This document shows, in pieces, positions 37,667-48,253 of a stretch of DNA of 64,000 nucleotides. Position numbers and translations under genes: made by a program. The notes beneath the pieces are model-generated. The model was not told the DNA's origin. It ran no database searches and worked only from the letters and a program-made list of their open reading frames with translations. The stretch comes from Haemophilus massiliensis (GTDB taxonomy: Bacteria; Pseudomonadota; Gammaproteobacteria; Enterobacterales; Pasteurellaceae), in NCBI GenBank assembly GCA_000752995.2, contig LM994636.1, positions 429,146-493,145 of the forward strand. Direction: 5' to 3'. Within the stretch, counting starts at the first letter, position 1; each line of letters starts with the position of its first letter.

Positions 37667-39113
37667 AATTGGTGCCGCCGACGGTAATTCTGTCGATTTT
37701 TAATGCCGGTTGTCCGACTCCGACCGGTATGCTTTGCCCTTCTTTCCCGCACACGCCGATGCCGTGATCCAGCTCAACATTGTCCGCTACCATGGAAACA
37801 TTTTGCATTACCTCAATGCCGCTGCCGATTAAGGTGGCACCTTTCACCGGTTTGGTAATTTTGCCTTTTTCGATTAAATAGGCTTCCGAGGTGGAAAAGA
37901 CGAATTTACCCGAGGTGATGTCCACTTGCCCGCCACCGAAGTGTGGAGCGAAAATACCGCGTTCGACAGAGGCGATCAAATCGTCAAATTTGCTTTGCCC
38001 TGCCAGCATATAGGTATTGGTCATGCGCGGCATCGGCAAGTGAGCATAACTTTCGCGGCGCCCGTTGCCGGTCGGTTGCGTTCCCATTAAACGCGCATTC
38101 ATTTTATCTTGCATATAACCTTGCAAAATACCGTCTTTAATCAGCACATTGCAGCGGCTCGGCACACCTTCATCGTCAATAGTCAGCGAACCGCGGCGAT
38201 CCGGCAGGGTGCCGTCATCGACAATTGTGCATAGCGGTGAGGTGACCAGTTCACCGATTTTACCGCTGAACAGCGAGCTTTGCTTACGGTTGAAATCACC
38301 TTCCAAACCATGTCCCACCGCTTCATGTAACAATACGCCCGGCCAGCCTGCGCCTAGCACCACCGGCATTGCGCCGGCCGGTGCTGCCACGGCGCTAAGA
38401 TTGATTAAAGCTTGACGAACCGCCTGTTTAGTGAAATAAACGGCACGAATTTCGCCCTGATAAGGCTGTAGGAACCAATCCAGCGCAAAACGCCCACCGG
38501 CACCGGCACCGCCGCGTTCACGTTTGCCGTCCTGTTCTACCAGCACGGACACCGATAGGCGCACCAGCGGGCGGATATCGGCTGCCAGCGTGCCGTCAGT
38601 TGCTGCGACTAATATTTCTTCATATACCGCGCTTAACCCCGCTGATACCTGTGTGACTCGAGGGTCTTCCGCTCGCGCGGTACGATCTACTAAATGCAGC
38701 AACTCGATTTTATCCGCTTTACTTAGACTATTGAGCGGATTCAGCGCGGCATAGCGTAAAGTCGGGTTGAGCGGATTAAAGACTTGCGGCGAGATCAACC
38801 GCTGCGCCTGTGATTGCGCGATGCCTTTCACCGCATCGGCACATTGCCGCAATGTCGTCAGATTAATTTGATCGGAATAGGCAAAGCCGGTTTTTTCACC
38901 GCTGACGGCACGCACACCGACTCCGCGATCAATATGAAAACCGCCTTCTTTGATGATGCCGTCTTCCAATACCCAGTTTTCATCCTGACTGAGCTGAAAA
39001 TACAGATCCGCGTAATCAATATTGCGCCCGGAAAGACGATCAAATACATTGGGTAAGTCTTGCAACGATAAATGGCTTTGACCCAGTAGGGTTTGCGTTA
39101 CTTTGTTTAACAT
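37665..39113 (-). CDS. tldD: Metalloprotease TldD
   Basis: Cytoplasmic zinc protease that with TldE (PmbA) degrades unfolded peptides and matures some peptide antibiotics. 482 residues against 481 in E. coli. The zinc motif [12 protein letters not shown] (His263, His268) is intact. Upstream and transcribed the same way is rng; in E. coli yhdP lies between these two and is missing here. Confidence 0.97.
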   Translation of the reverse strand: MLNKVTQTLLGQSHLSLQDLPNVFDRLSGRNIDYADLYFQLSQDENWVLEDGIIKEGGFHIDRGVGVRAVSGEKTGFAYSDQINLTTLRQCADAVKGIAQSQAQRLISPQVFNPLNPTLRYAALNPLNSLSKADKIELLHLVDRTARAEDPRVTQVSAGLSAVYEEILVAATDGTLAADIRPLVRLSVSVLVEQDGKRERGGAGAGGRFALDWFLQPYQGEIRAVYFTKQAVRQALINLSAVAAPAGAMPVVLGAGWPGVLLHEAVGHGLEGDFNRKQSSLFSGKIGELVTSPLCTIVDDGTLPDRRGSLTIDDEGVPSRCNVLIKDGILQGYMQDKMNARLMGTQPTGNGRRESYAHLPMPRMTNTYMLAGQSKFDDLIASVERGIFAPHFGGGQVDITSGKFVFSTSEAYLIEKGKITKPVKGATLIGSGIEVMQNVSMVADNVELDHGIGVCGKEGQSIPVGVGQPALKIDRITVGGTN

Positions 39114-39306
39114 AAATCTCTCATGAGTTGATGATCAGTCCGCCCCTTGAGAGCTGAACGGGCGGAATACCGAAATTACCGATTCGTTATGCTGATCATG
39201 ATAATAATTAAATAAAATTTCCGGATAAATCAATGAGCGGCGTATTTATTTTGTCGGGCAGAATAAAAAGTGCGGTGCTTTTTTTCTCATTTTTTAATGC
39301 CGGCGC

Positions 39307-40782
39307 TTACATCACGACAACATCAAATTGCTCCTGATGATAAAACACTTCGGTTTTGATTTGAATCTGTTTGCCGATAAACACTTCCAGTTCCGCTACC
39401 AAGCCATGGCTTTCCTCGTTAATCAGATAATCCGCCACCGCTCTTGAGGCATACACCACAAACTGTTCGCTGGCAAATAGATGATGTACACGGATGATTT
39501 CGCGCATGATTTCATAACAGACGGTTTCCACGGTTTTCACCCTTCCGCGCCCTTTGCAGGCAGGGCATTCGCCGCATAATACATGTTCCAGACTTTCCCG
39601 CGTGCGCTTGCGGGTCATCTCCACCAGTCCGAGTTGGGTAAAGCCGTTGACACTGGTTTTTACCCGGTCTTTGGACAACGCTTCCTGTAACGATTCCAGC
39701 ACCCGGGCACGGTGTTCTTCGGTTTGCATATCAATAAAATCAATAATGATAATCCCGCCCAGATTGCGCAGCTGTAACTGCTGCGCAATCGCTTTAGTCG
39801 CCTCAATATTGGTGTTGAAAATAGTTTCTTCCAGATTTCGATGACCGACAAATGCACCGGTATTGATATCAATCGTGGTCATGGCTTCAGTCTGTTCAAT
39901 GATCAGATAACCGCCGGATTTTAAATTCACGCGGGTATCCAGGGCGGTTTGAATGGCCGCCTCTACACCATAGACATCAAATAATGGTTGACTACCGGAA
40001 TACAACACCAGTTTATCCGTTAAGGTCGGCATAAATTCTTCAGTGAACTGTTTTACGTCGGTGAAGCATAGTTTTGAATCAATGCGGATTTTTTCCAGAC
40101 CGGCACCGATAAAATCCCGCAGTACCCGTTGGGTCAGCGCCAGTTCGCCATATAACATGGAGCGGGTCGGATATTTACCACGCCGTTCCATCACTTTCCG
40201 CCACAAGCGCTTGAGAAAATCCGCGTCTTGTTTCAGATCCTCTTCCGTTGCGCCTTCGGCGGCGGTACGGATGATAAATCCGCCCAGCTCGTCGCACAGC
40301 GGCAATACCAGTTCTTTCAAGCGCCCACGTTCCGCTTCGCTTTCAATGCGTTGCGAAACGCCGACATGGCTGTTTTCCGGCATAAACACCAGATAGCGGG
40401 AAGGCAGCGTAATATCAGTGGTAAGCCGCGCGCCTTTGGTGCCGAGCGGGTCTTTCACCACCTGCACCACGATATCCTGCCCTTCGCGCACTAATTCGGC
40501 GATGTCTTTGACGATAAATTGTTTTTTCTCATTTTCATCAACGCATTCGGTATGCGAAACGATATCCGACGCGTGTAAAAAGGCGGCTTTTTCCAGCCCG
40601 ATGTCTACAAATGCCGACTGCATCCCCGGCAGGACTCGAGTGACCCGCCCTTTATAAATGTTGCCGACTATTCCCCGTTTTGCCTGACGCTCAATATGAA
40701 CTTCTTTCAAAATCCCTGTGTCAACTAACGCGATACGGGTTTCGTTCGGCGTTATGTTCACTAATAATTCAACAGATTCCAT
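39307..40782 (-). CDS. rng: Ribonuclease G
   Basis: Endoribonuclease that matures the 5' end of 16S rRNA and degrades some mRNAs. 491 residues. The N-terminal S1 domain (about 35-130, GNIYKGRVTRVLPGMQSAFVDIG) is followed by the DNase I-like catalytic domain with aspartates in TIDINTGAFVG and IIIDFIDM. The Zn-link cysteines are in CPACKGRGR. It lacks the long C-terminal scaffold of RNase E, fitting RNase G. Confidence 0.96.
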   Translation of the reverse strand: MESVELLVNITPNETRIALVDTGILKEVHIERQAKRGIVGNIYKGRVTRVLPGMQSAFVDIGLEKAAFLHASDIVSHTECVDENEKKQFIVKDIAELVREGQDIVVQVVKDPLGTKGARLTTDITLPSRYLVFMPENSHVGVSQRIESEAERGRLKELVLPLCDELGGFIIRTAAEGATEEDLKQDADFLKRLWRKVMERRGKYPTRSMLYGELALTQRVLRDFIGAGLEKIRIDSKLCFTDVKQFTEEFMPTLTDKLVLYSGSQPLFDVYGVEAAIQTALDTRVNLKSGGYLIIEQTEAMTTIDINTGAFVGHRNLEETIFNTNIEATKAIAQQLQLRNLGGIIIIDFIDMQTEEHRARVLESLQEALSKDRVKTSVNGFTQLGLVEMTRKRTRESLEHVLCGECPACKGRGRVKTVETVCYEIMREIIRVHHLFASEQFVVYASRAVADYLINEESHGLVAELEVFIGKQIQIKTEVFYHQEQFDVVVM

Positions 40783-40918
40783 AATTAAAAATGAATTAAA
40801 TTTATTATTTACCGAACATTAGTCTAGCGAAAAGGAAAATAGAATAATAGTACCAAATGGGGTAAAATGCGACCTTTGTCAAATTTTTATAAGATAAAAT
40901 ATGTTTTGTGAGGTCGTG

Positions 40919-42433
40919 ATGTTTGGATGGGATCCGACGCTGATTACCTTTGTGGTTTATATTTTGGGGATGTTACTGATAGGGGTTTTGGCATATTATT
41001 ATACCCATAGTTTGTCCGATTATATTCTTGGCGGACGCCGTTTAGGCAGTTTTGTCACTGCGATGTCGGCAGGCGCTTCGGATATGTCGGGCTGGTTGTT
41101 AATGGGGCTGCCCGGCGCCGTTTATCTGGCGGGGTTGGTGGAAGGCTGGATAGCCGTCGGGCTGACGTTAGGGGCATATTTAAACTGGTTGTTTGTTGCC
41201 GGGCGGCTGCGGGTTTATACCGAAATCAACAACAATGCCTTAACTTTGCCGGAGTATTTTCATCACCGTTTCGGTACTGACCGCTGTGCGCTGAAAATTG
41301 TCTCCGCTTTAGTGATTTTGGTCTTTTTCACGATTTATTGCGCTTCTGGTGTGGTTGCCGGTGCGAAATTGTTTCAAAATTTATTTTCTGTGGAATATTC
41401 CACCGCACTTTGGTACGGCGCCTTAGCCACCATTGCTTATACCTTTATCGGCGGCTTTCTGGCGGTCAGCTGGACGGATACCATTCAGGCTACCTTGATG
41501 ATTTTCGCATTAATTCTCACGCCGGTGATGGTGATGATTACGCTGGGCGGCATTGACGGGTTAAGCGCGGTACTAAATCAGGCGGAAAGTGTGGCACATA
41601 AGGATTTTACCGATATGTTCGGCGGCACGACAACGTGGGGCTTGTTAAGCCTTGCCGCATGGGGGCTGGGCTATTTCGGTCAGCCCCATATACTGGCGCG
41701 TTTTATGGCGGCGGACAGCGTAAAATCCTTAACCAATGCGCGCCGGATCAGCATTACGTGGATGATTCTCTGTTTGCTTGGTGCCATAGGAATCGGTTTT
41801 TTCGGTATCGCCTATTTTTATGCTCAACCGCAAGTGGCGGCAACGGTAAACCATGAGCCGGAACAGGTGTTTATTGAACTGGCGAAATTGCTGTTCAACC
41901 CTTGGATCGCAGGCGTGCTGCTGTCCGCTATTTTGGCTGCGGTGATGAGTACCCTGAGCTGTCAATTGTTGATTTCTTCCAGCGCGATTAGTGAAGATTT
42001 TTACAAAGGCTTTATTCGCCCGCAGGCATCGGAAAAAGAGCTGGTTTGGTTGGGGCGTGCGATGGTGCTGCTGATTGCGGCCATTGCCATTTGGATTGCG
42101 CAGGATGAAAACAGCAAAGTGTTGCAGCTGGTACAGTTCGCGTGGGCGGGCTTCGGTAGCGCATTCGGGCCGGTAGTGCTGTTTTCTCTGTTTTGGAAAC
42201 GCATGACGGCTTCTGCGGCAATGGCGGGAATGTTGGTCGGCGCGCTGACGGTGTTCGGCTGGAAAAGCGTGCTTGCGCCGAGCGGTATGTGGCACGACGT
42301 ATATGAAATGATTCCGGGATTCGGTTTAGCTTGTCTGACGATTATGGTGGTATCCCTGCTTTCCGGCGCTCCGGAGCAGGCGGTTATTCACCGTTTTGAA
42401 CAGGCAAAAAAGGCTTATAAAGAGGCATTATGA
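40919..42433 (+). CDS. putP: Sodium/proline symporter
   Basis: Inner-membrane Na+/proline cotransporter, 504 residues with 13 predicted helices. The ATG at 40919 is preferred over 40901 since GAGG lies five bases before it. [21 protein letters not shown] carries the sodium and proline-binding residues, with [14 protein letters not shown] further on. Its stop overlaps the cmoB start (ATGA). The linkage to cmoB is co-transcription without an obvious functional link. Confidence 0.95.
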   Translation: MFGWDPTLITFVVYILGMLLIGVLAYYYTHSLSDYILGGRRLGSFVTAMSAGASDMSGWLLMGLPGAVYLAGLVEGWIAVGLTLGAYLNWLFVAGRLRVYTEINNNALTLPEYFHHRFGTDRCALKIVSALVILVFFTIYCASGVVAGAKLFQNLFSVEYSTALWYGALATIAYTFIGGFLAVSWTDTIQATLMIFALILTPVMVMITLGGIDGLSAVLNQAESVAHKDFTDMFGGTTTWGLLSLAAWGLGYFGQPHILARFMAADSVKSLTNARRISITWMILCLLGAIGIGFFGIAYFYAQPQVAATVNHEPEQVFIELAKLLFNPWIAGVLLSAILAAVMSTLSCQLLISSSAISEDFYKGFIRPQASEKELVWLGRAMVLLIAAIAIWIAQDENSKVLQLVQFAWAGFGSAFGPVVLFSLFWKRMTASAAMAGMLVGALTVFGWKSVLAPSGMWHDVYEMIPGFGLACLTIMVVSLLSGAPEQAVIHRFEQAKKAYKEAL

Positions 42434-43395
42434 TTGATTTTCGTCCTTTTTATCAACAAATAGCCGTCGGCGAGTTATCGCCGTGGCTTGAAACCTTACC
42501 GCTGCAATTGAAACAATGGGAAAAGCAGACCCACGGTGATTACGCCAAATGGGCGAAACTCATTGATTTTCTACCGCACTTGACGGCAGAGCGGGTTGAT
42601 CTGAAAAGTGCGGTCAGATCCGAAAGCGATTCTGCACTGTCCGAAGGTGAGCGGCAGCGTATTATTCATCACCTCAAACAGTTAATGCCGTGGCGCAAAG
42701 GGCCTTATCATCTGCACGGCATTCATATTGACTGCGAATGGCGCTCGGATTTTAAATGGGAACGGGTGTTGCCGCATTTGGCGCCGTTGCAGGATCGTCT
42801 TGTGTTGGATGTTGGCTGCGGCAGCGGTTATCATATGTGGCGTATGGTCGGCGAGGGTGCCAAAATGGTGGTGGGGATTGATCCGACCGAACTGTTTCTC
42901 TGCCAGTTTGAAGCGGTGCGTAAATTACTGAACAATGACCGTCGCGCCAACCTGATACCGCTCGGCATTGAGCAAATGCAGCCGCTGGGCGTATTTGATA
43001 CGGTGTTTTCTATGGGCGTGCTGTATCATCGCAAATCTCCGCTCGATCATCTTAGTCAACTGAAAAACCAATTGCGTAAAGGCGGTGAACTGGTGCTGGA
43101 AACGCTGGTGGTGGACGGTGATGTGAATACGGTGCTGGTGCCGGCGGATCGCTATGCCAAAATGAAAAACGTGTATTTTATTCCTTCCGTGGCGGCCTTG
43201 ATCAATTGGCTGGAGAAAGCGGGATTTGAACATGTGCGTTGTGTGGATGTGGCGGTTACCAGCTTGCAGGAACAGCGTAAAACCGATTGGCTGGAAAATG
43301 AAAGCCTGATTGATTTTCTTGACCCGCAGGATCATAGTAAAACCATTGAAGGCTATCCCGCGCCGAAAAGAGCGGTGATTTTAGCCGATAAATAA
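42430..43395 (+). CDS. cmoB: tRNA U34 carboxymethyltransferase
   Basis: Transfers a carboxymethyl group from carboxy-SAM to 5-hydroxyuridine 34 of tRNAs, giving cmo5U. 321 residues against 323 in E. coli. The SAM-type motif is [15 protein letters not shown], preceded by [15 protein letters not shown]. Its partner cmoA is not in the window. Two uptake cores lie within the first 200 bp (42573, 42606). Confidence 0.96.
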   Translation: MIDFRPFYQQIAVGELSPWLETLPLQLKQWEKQTHGDYAKWAKLIDFLPHLTAERVDLKSAVRSESDSALSEGERQRIIHHLKQLMPWRKGPYHLHGIHIDCEWRSDFKWERVLPHLAPLQDRLVLDVGCGSGYHMWRMVGEGAKMVVGIDPTELFLCQFEAVRKLLNNDRRANLIPLGIEQMQPLGVFDTVFSMGVLYHRKSPLDHLSQLKNQLRKGGELVLETLVVDGDVNTVLVPADRYAKMKNVYFIPSVAALINWLEKAGFEHVRCVDVAVTSLQEQRKTDWLENESLIDFLDPQDHSKTIEGYPAPKRAVILADK

Positions 43396-43472
43396 AGTAG
43401 AAAAAATAGGTATAAAAATTCAGTATTATGTGCTTCTTGCGTAAAGGTTAAAATCAATCCCGGTAATAAAAA

Positions 43473-43507
43473 ATACCTTTAATTCTATGATGAGTTAACG
43501 GTATTTT
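43473..43507 (+). terminator. Terminator of putP-cmoB
   Basis: ATACCTTTAA and TTAACGGTAT form a 10-bp stem with one mismatch and a 12-base loop, followed by TTTT, between converging genes. Confidence 0.65.
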
Positions 43508-43532
43508 GTGGAAATAACGTCTAATACTCATT

Positions 43533-44018
43533 CTATTTTTTCACAAATTCTACTAAGCTAGGCTGCACAATACGTACATAATCTTGCGTATTTAAAATCA
43601 CCGATTTTTCTAATGTGCCTGCGTTAAATGCCAGTTCATCATAGCGTTCCGTCAGGCTGGGATCGACAATTAAAAGCAAATCATCGTGAAAGCTAAATGG
43701 CGGAATTGCACCGAAGACACAATCGGTTAGCGTATTAACTTCATCAGGGCTGGCAAGGGAGGCTTTTGTGCCGCCAAGATGCGTGGCAATTAGGCTTAAA
43801 TCCGCTTGATAATCCGCAGGCAAAATACAGAGTACCGCCTGTTTTACGCCATTGCCTTTCACTTTACAAACAAGGGCTTTTGCCCCTTGCCCGATTTTCG
43901 TCCCTCGCATTTTGGCGACTTCTTCCGATTTTCCTGCACTTGGGTGTTCAACCACACGAAAACGAGCCTGATGTTCACGTAAAAGTGCGGTTAATTTTTC
44001 AAACGTTTTTTCTGACAT
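43533..44018 (-). CDS. yeaK: Mischarged aminoacyl-tRNA deacylase YeaK
   Basis: YbaK/ProX-fold trans-editing enzyme that hydrolyses wrongly charged tRNAs; E. coli YeaK acts on seryl- and some other mischarged tRNAs. 161 residues. The blocks RGTKIGQGAKALVCKVKGNGV and VFGAIPPFSFH agree with E. coli YeaK. Last gene of a four-gene minus-strand operon, 9 bp after the frameshifted PLP enzyme. The link of an amino acid enzyme and an editing factor in one operon is noteworthy. An uptake core overlaps its first codons (43983). Confidence 0.93.
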   Translation of the reverse strand: MSEKTFEKLTALLREHQARFRVVEHPSAGKSEEVAKMRGTKIGQGAKALVCKVKGNGVKQAVLCILPADYQADLSLIATHLGGTKASLASPDEVNTLTDCVFGAIPPFSFHDDLLLIVDPSLTERYDELAFNAGTLEKSVILNTQDYVRIVQPSLVEFVKK

Positions 44019-44027
44019 TGTGTTTCC

Positions 44028-45123
44028 TTAGTGATCCGATTTTAACCCTGCACCGCACATTGTGATAAGGCAGTCGGGTGTTTCGCCATATTGTTCGCAG
44101 TAGTGCAAGTAAGCGGCATAATTAGCCGCAGTGGTGTGTTCACAATATATGCCTTTTCGTGCGAGTTGTTGGCGTGCCGCCATAATTTTATCTTCGGGGG
44201 CGTGGATAAAACGGATTGGGTATTTTTCCGTATAAGCTAAAATTTCTTCTGCACGCATTGGTTCGCCAATGGCAATCCCTTCGGCGAGCGTTGGCTGCAC
44301 GTTTACTTTTTCTGCAACATGTTTACCATTTTTGACCGCTTGTAGCAAAGGATCGCAATGTTCACTTTGTAGGGCAATAATGGTTGGGAATTCGTTGATT
44401 ACACCGCTTTCGAGCAAATGCTCCAAGCCTTTTATCACGCCGATAAACAGCGTACCAGTTGCCTACTGGCACAACGATATGTTGTGGAATTCTGCCGAGT
44501 TGCTCAAAGGTTTCGTAGATATAGGTTTTTGTACCTTCATAGAAAAATGGATTGTAAACGTGATTGGCGTAATAGACACCTTCCTGCTCAACTTTGGCTC
44601 GGCATACGTCAGCACAATGATCGCGTGAACCTGCAATCACATTGGCTTTTGCACCGTGAGCTTGGATCATATTGATCTTTTTCGGTGATGTGCCTTCAGG
44701 AACAAAAATTTCACATTGGATACCTGCTTTGGCAGCATAAGCCGCCACACTGTTGCCCGCATTGCCACTGCTGTCCTGCACAATATTATCCACACCAATC
44801 GCTTTGCAATGGCTGATGAGAACCGCTGCTCCTCGATCTTTAAAAGAGAGCGTAGGCATAAAATAATCCATTTTGAGTAAGACATTTTTATCCAAACATA
44901 CAATCGGAGTCATTCCCTCGCCAAGTGAAATCTCACGCCAAGATTCATCTTTTAACGCCATAAATTTACGATAACGAAATACACTCCATTCGCTATGATC
45001 AATCTCGTTGAGATCAAATTTAGGCGGTTGATAGGAGAGTTTCCACAAGCCTCCGCATTGGCATTTGGCTTGACGAGTCGTTACGTCTTCCGTTTTTCGG
45101 CATTTTGAGCAGATAAATTTCAT
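44028..45123 (-). pseudogene. Threonine synthase-like PLP enzyme with a frameshift
   Basis: Fold-type II PLP enzyme. Residues 1-222 (45123 to 44458) include a zinc-knuckle start CSKC...CQCGG and the PLP lysine in PTLSFKDRGA. The frame then shifts at IVVPVGN and continues in the other frame as GTLFIGVIKGLEHL to 44028. Removing one base near 44457 restores a single protein of about 364 residues. Similarity is to threonine synthase and diaminopropionate ammonia-lyase-like enzymes; the RidA neighbour favours an enzyme that releases enamines from serine, threonine or a related amino acid. It may be a true mutation, a sequencing error or, less likely, programmed frameshifting. Confidence 0.8.
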
Positions 45124-45132
45124 CTTAATTCC

Positions 45133-45495
45133 TTACAGTAATTCAGCAATAGCATCAATTTCGATCAATGCGTGGTAATGTAAATTGCCACAAGGCACAA
45201 TCGTGCGAGCAGGCTTATGGTCGCTGAAAAAATCGGCATAGAGTTGATTGACAATATCCCAATTGGCAATATCCGAAAGATAGACACGGCATTGCACCAC
45301 CTGATTTTTCTGACATTTTGCCGCTTGTAAAACAGTCTCCAAATTGGCTAATGCTTGGCGAGTTTGAGCAACAATATCGCCTGTAATTTGTCCTTGTTCA
45401 TTCATTGGCAGCTGCCCTGAAATATAGAGCATACCGTTAGATTTTATTGCAGGAGTATAATGCCCCTTACTTTGATTCGGTAAGATCATTTCCAT
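45133..45495 (-). CDS. RidA-family enamine/imine deaminase
   Basis: Small trimeric protein, 120 residues, that hydrolyses reactive 2-aminoacrylate-type intermediates made by PLP enzymes. The carboxylate-binding arginine is in KPARTIVPCG; the usual IEIEA is IEIDA here. Other features such as LYISGQLPMNEQG are typical. Its start overlaps the stop of the regulator gene (TAATG) and it is 9 bp ahead of the PLP enzyme, the usual association with its enamine source. It is a local family member, so I do not give it the ridA symbol. Confidence 0.9.
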   Translation of the reverse strand: MEMILPNQSKGHYTPAIKSNGMLYISGQLPMNEQGQITGDIVAQTRQALANLETVLQAAKCQKNQVVQCRVYLSDIANWDIVNQLYADFFSDHKPARTIVPCGNLHYHALIEIDAIAELL

Positions 45496-46130
45496 TAGCG
45501 TTTACCTTTTATTTCATCAAGATAGCTATAAATAGTGACCTTATTCACACCTAATTTTTCCGCCACAATATCGATGCCGCCTTTCATTAAAAATATGCCT
45601 TTTTCTTCCATAAAACGCACTTTTTCGATTTTTTCATCACGGTTGAGATTTTTCGGCTGCGAATTGCCCAATACGCTATCAATTAAGCGGATCATCATTG
45701 CCGATAAGGGTAAATCTTCATTTGGTGCGGCGGTTTCTTTTTTCGGTAATTGCGGTAAAAAGCTTTGTAAATAGGCAATTTGGGCGGTGATTGGAGCCGT
45801 ATCAATGTTAATGCACAATGCACCGATCAATTTGCGCTCAGGTTGTGCATCTTCATCAAAAATAAGCTGGGTTGAAGAACGGATGAGTTTCCCCTGAGAT
45901 TCAAAGTAATAATTTGCTACAAAGTCATCTTTTAAACGGTCAGACATCATCACTTGTGTGACAAGATGGTCAAAATTTTGCCCGATTTGGCGATGCGTAA
46001 CCGCCCCTGCTACATAGACAACGGAATGTTCAGGATCTGCCAAATCGTGCAAAACCACTTCGCATTCTTTACCCAGTGTTTGCACGAGCATTTCAGCGGT
46101 GGAAATATAAGGTTTGAGTTTTGGGTTCAT
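45495..46130 (-). CDS. YheO/DauR-type regulator
   Basis: 211 residues. A PAS-like YheO domain (about 5-120, with CEVVLHDLADPEHSVVYVAG) is followed by a C-terminal helix-turn-helix (about 165-208, GIDIVAEKLGVNKVTIYSYLDEI). This is the layout of DauR, which controls D-arginine use. First gene of the operon with RidA, the PLP enzyme and yeaK, and so probably their amino acid sensor. Confidence 0.88.
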   Translation of the reverse strand: MNPKLKPYISTAEMLVQTLGKECEVVLHDLADPEHSVVYVAGAVTHRQIGQNFDHLVTQVMMSDRLKDDFVANYYFESQGKLIRSSTQLIFDEDAQPERKLIGALCINIDTAPITAQIAYLQSFLPQLPKKETAAPNEDLPLSAMMIRLIDSVLGNSQPKNLNRDEKIEKVRFMEEKGIFLMKGGIDIVAEKLGVNKVTIYSYLDEIKGKR

Positions 46131-46481
46131 CGATTTTTCTATTTTGGACGATTTCCATTTATTTTATATAAATTTTTCTATAAAACAATATTTATGTATA
46201 AAAATTTATATATTCGAAAATAATTCGTAACTATAGAAAATATCATTTAAAAAATCAGACTATATTTCTTTATTTATTCCTTAAATACTTCACGCTATGT
46301 TCTTGAACTGACTTTGTACCTTGCCATAAAAAAATCCCCATTAAATGTGTCATCAATGGAGATTGTTTATCTTAAATCTTGGTGCAACTGCTACATAATA
46401 CTGAAAAATCCGCCCCCGATATTATTGTTGTGCAATATCTTAGGTGCGGATTGAAACATGTATTTATTGATAATACGGCGC
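46131..46481. other. Gap between glnA 3' end and the YheO-type regulator gene
   Basis: No gene seen. It holds the promoter region of the regulator operon (AT-rich, 46140-46300) and the glnA terminator. No clear operator was recognised. Confidence 0.5.
46328..46364 (-). terminator. Terminator of glnA
   Basis: AATCCCCATT and AATGGAGATT form a 10-bp stem with one mismatch and a 12-base loop; seven A residues on the left read as T-run on the minus strand, about 120 bp past the glnA stop. Confidence 0.75.
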
Positions 46482-47900
46482 TTAGGCGTAGTACATTTCA
46501 AATTCCACTGGGTGTGGCGTCATATTCAGACGTTCCACTTCTTTGCGTTTCATCGCGATAAAGGTGTCCACGAATTCCTTGCTGAACACACTGCCCTGAA
46601 TTAAGAATTCATAATCTTTTTCCAGACTGTTGAGCGCTTCTTCCAACGAACTGGATACCGCAGGGATTTCTTTCAATTCTTCCGGTGGCAGATCATAAAG
46701 ATTTTTATCCATAGCATCGCCTGGGTGGATTTTATTGATAATGCCGTCCAGACCCGCCATTAATAATGCGGAGAACGCTAAATACGGATTTGCCAACGGA
46801 TCCGGGAAACGGGCTTCAATACGAATCGCTTTCGGGCTGGTAACTGCCGGAATACGGATTGAGGCGGAACGGTTGCTGGCGGAATAAGCTAGCAATACCG
46901 GTGCTTCAAATCCCGGCACTAGCCGTTTATAAGAGTTCGTGGACGGGTTGGTGAATGCGTTCAGTGCTTTTGCGTGTTTGATAATACCGCCGATATAATA
47001 CAGTGCGGTTTCGGAAAGACCGGCATATTTATCGCCTTGGAAAATATTTTTGCCGTCTTTGCTCAGCGACATATTACAGTGCATACCCGAGCCATTGTCG
47101 CCGGTAATCGGTTTTGGCATAAAGCAAGCGGTTTTGCCGTGTTCGGCAGCGACGTTTTGTACCACATATTTATAAATTTGGGTTTCATCCGCTTTTAAAG
47201 TCAAGGAATTGAAACGGGTCGCGATTTCATTTTGTCCGGCAGTCGCCACTTCATGATGGTGTGCTTCGATTACTAAGCCCATTTCTTCCAACAGCAGGCA
47301 CATTTCGGAGCGTAGATCGTGTGCGGTATCGTTTGGCGCCACAGCGCAATAGCCACCTTTTTTTAGCGGACGGTAAGCGTTATTACCGCCTTCGTAGCGT
47401 TTGTTGGTGTTCCATGCGGCTTCAATGTCGTCAACTACATAGGAATTGCCGTTCATAGACGTGTCGAAACGCACATCGTCAAATAAGAAGAATTCCGGTT
47501 CAGGGCCGAAGAATACGTTGTCAGCAATCCCGCTGGCACGCATATAGTTCTCTGCGCGGGCAGCGATTGAGCGCGGATCGCGATCATAACTTTGCATCGT
47601 GCTCGGTTCGTAAATGCTGCAACGAAGGGATAAAGTCGGGATTTGCGCGAAAGGATCAACAACCGCAGTTTCTGCGATCGGCATTAACAACATATCTGCT
47701 TTATTAATGGCTTTCCAGCCTTCGACGGATGAACCGTCGAACATTTTACCGTCTTCAAACAGGTCTTCATCGACCAGATTAACGGGCAGTGAAACGCCAT
47801 GTTCTTTGCCTTTAATATCGGTAAATCGAAGAAGAACGAATTTGATGTCGTTTTCTTCGATCAATTTAAATACATTCGCAACAGCAGCTGCATTTGACAT
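46482..47900 (-). CDS. glnA: Glutamine synthetase, type I
   Basis: Makes glutamine from glutamate and ammonium. The ATG at 47900 ([14 protein letters not shown]) has AGAGGAT upstream and gives 472 residues, slightly longer than the E. coli 469. Signatures are [26 protein letters not shown] and the adenylylation tyrosine in NLYDLPPEE, so activity is likely controlled by adenylylation. The longer reading from 47960 has no homology. It is divergent from typA as in E. coli; glnL and glnG are absent here. Confidence 0.97.
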   Translation of the reverse strand: MSNAAAVANVFKLIEENDIKFVLLRFTDIKGKEHGVSLPVNLVDEDLFEDGKMFDGSSVEGWKAINKADMLLMPIAETAVVDPFAQIPTLSLRCSIYEPSTMQSYDRDPRSIAARAENYMRASGIADNVFFGPEPEFFLFDDVRFDTSMNGNSYVVDDIEAAWNTNKRYEGGNNAYRPLKKGGYCAVAPNDTAHDLRSEMCLLLEEMGLVIEAHHHEVATAGQNEIATRFNSLTLKADETQIYKYVVQNVAAEHGKTACFMPKPITGDNGSGMHCNMSLSKDGKNIFQGDKYAGLSETALYYIGGIIKHAKALNAFTNPSTNSYKRLVPGFEAPVLLAYSASNRSASIRIPAVTSPKAIRIEARFPDPLANPYLAFSALLMAGLDGIINKIHPGDAMDKNLYDLPPEELKEIPAVSSSLEEALNSLEKDYEFLIQGSVFSKEFVDTFIAMKRKEVERLNMTPHPVEFEMYYA

Positions 47901-48253
47901 AAGATGATCCTCTATAAAAATAAGATAGGTGAGATTCGGGTGTCGTGTATTATAAAGCACGTTGCTAAAAATAGCATATCATTTATAAAAAACAAACGTC
48001 AGTTTGAAGATTGTTAATAAATTTATTGATTTTATGTTGTTTTATTTGATTTAAGATTAATTTTTTATATTTGTTTTAATTAAACTTGTTTTTATTGAAT
48101 TTATACCGGGTTCACTATCATCTGGAGCCGTATTATTTAATAGCCCGGCGGCGGAAAAAGTTGTATAATCTGCGACCTTTCGAATAATGCCCACAGGTTG
48201 CGCATTGTCCGTTGCTTCAAGAATACCTTTATATTGAATGATTAAGAATACAA
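47901..48253. promoter_or_regulatory. Divergent glnA / typA promoter region
   Basis: 353 bp without genes, AT-rich, expected to hold the promoters of both genes. I did not find a convincing NtrC or sigma-54 motif. Confidence 0.5.

Noticed and set aside
41729-42295. 188-codon open frame on the minus strand
   Set aside because: Antisense to putP with a low-complexity His/Gln/Arg-rich translation, so a shadow frame.
47901-48253. Sigma-54/NtrC control of glnA
   Set aside because: I could not find a GG-N10-GC promoter or NtrC palindrome in the divergent region, and no glnLG genes are nearby.
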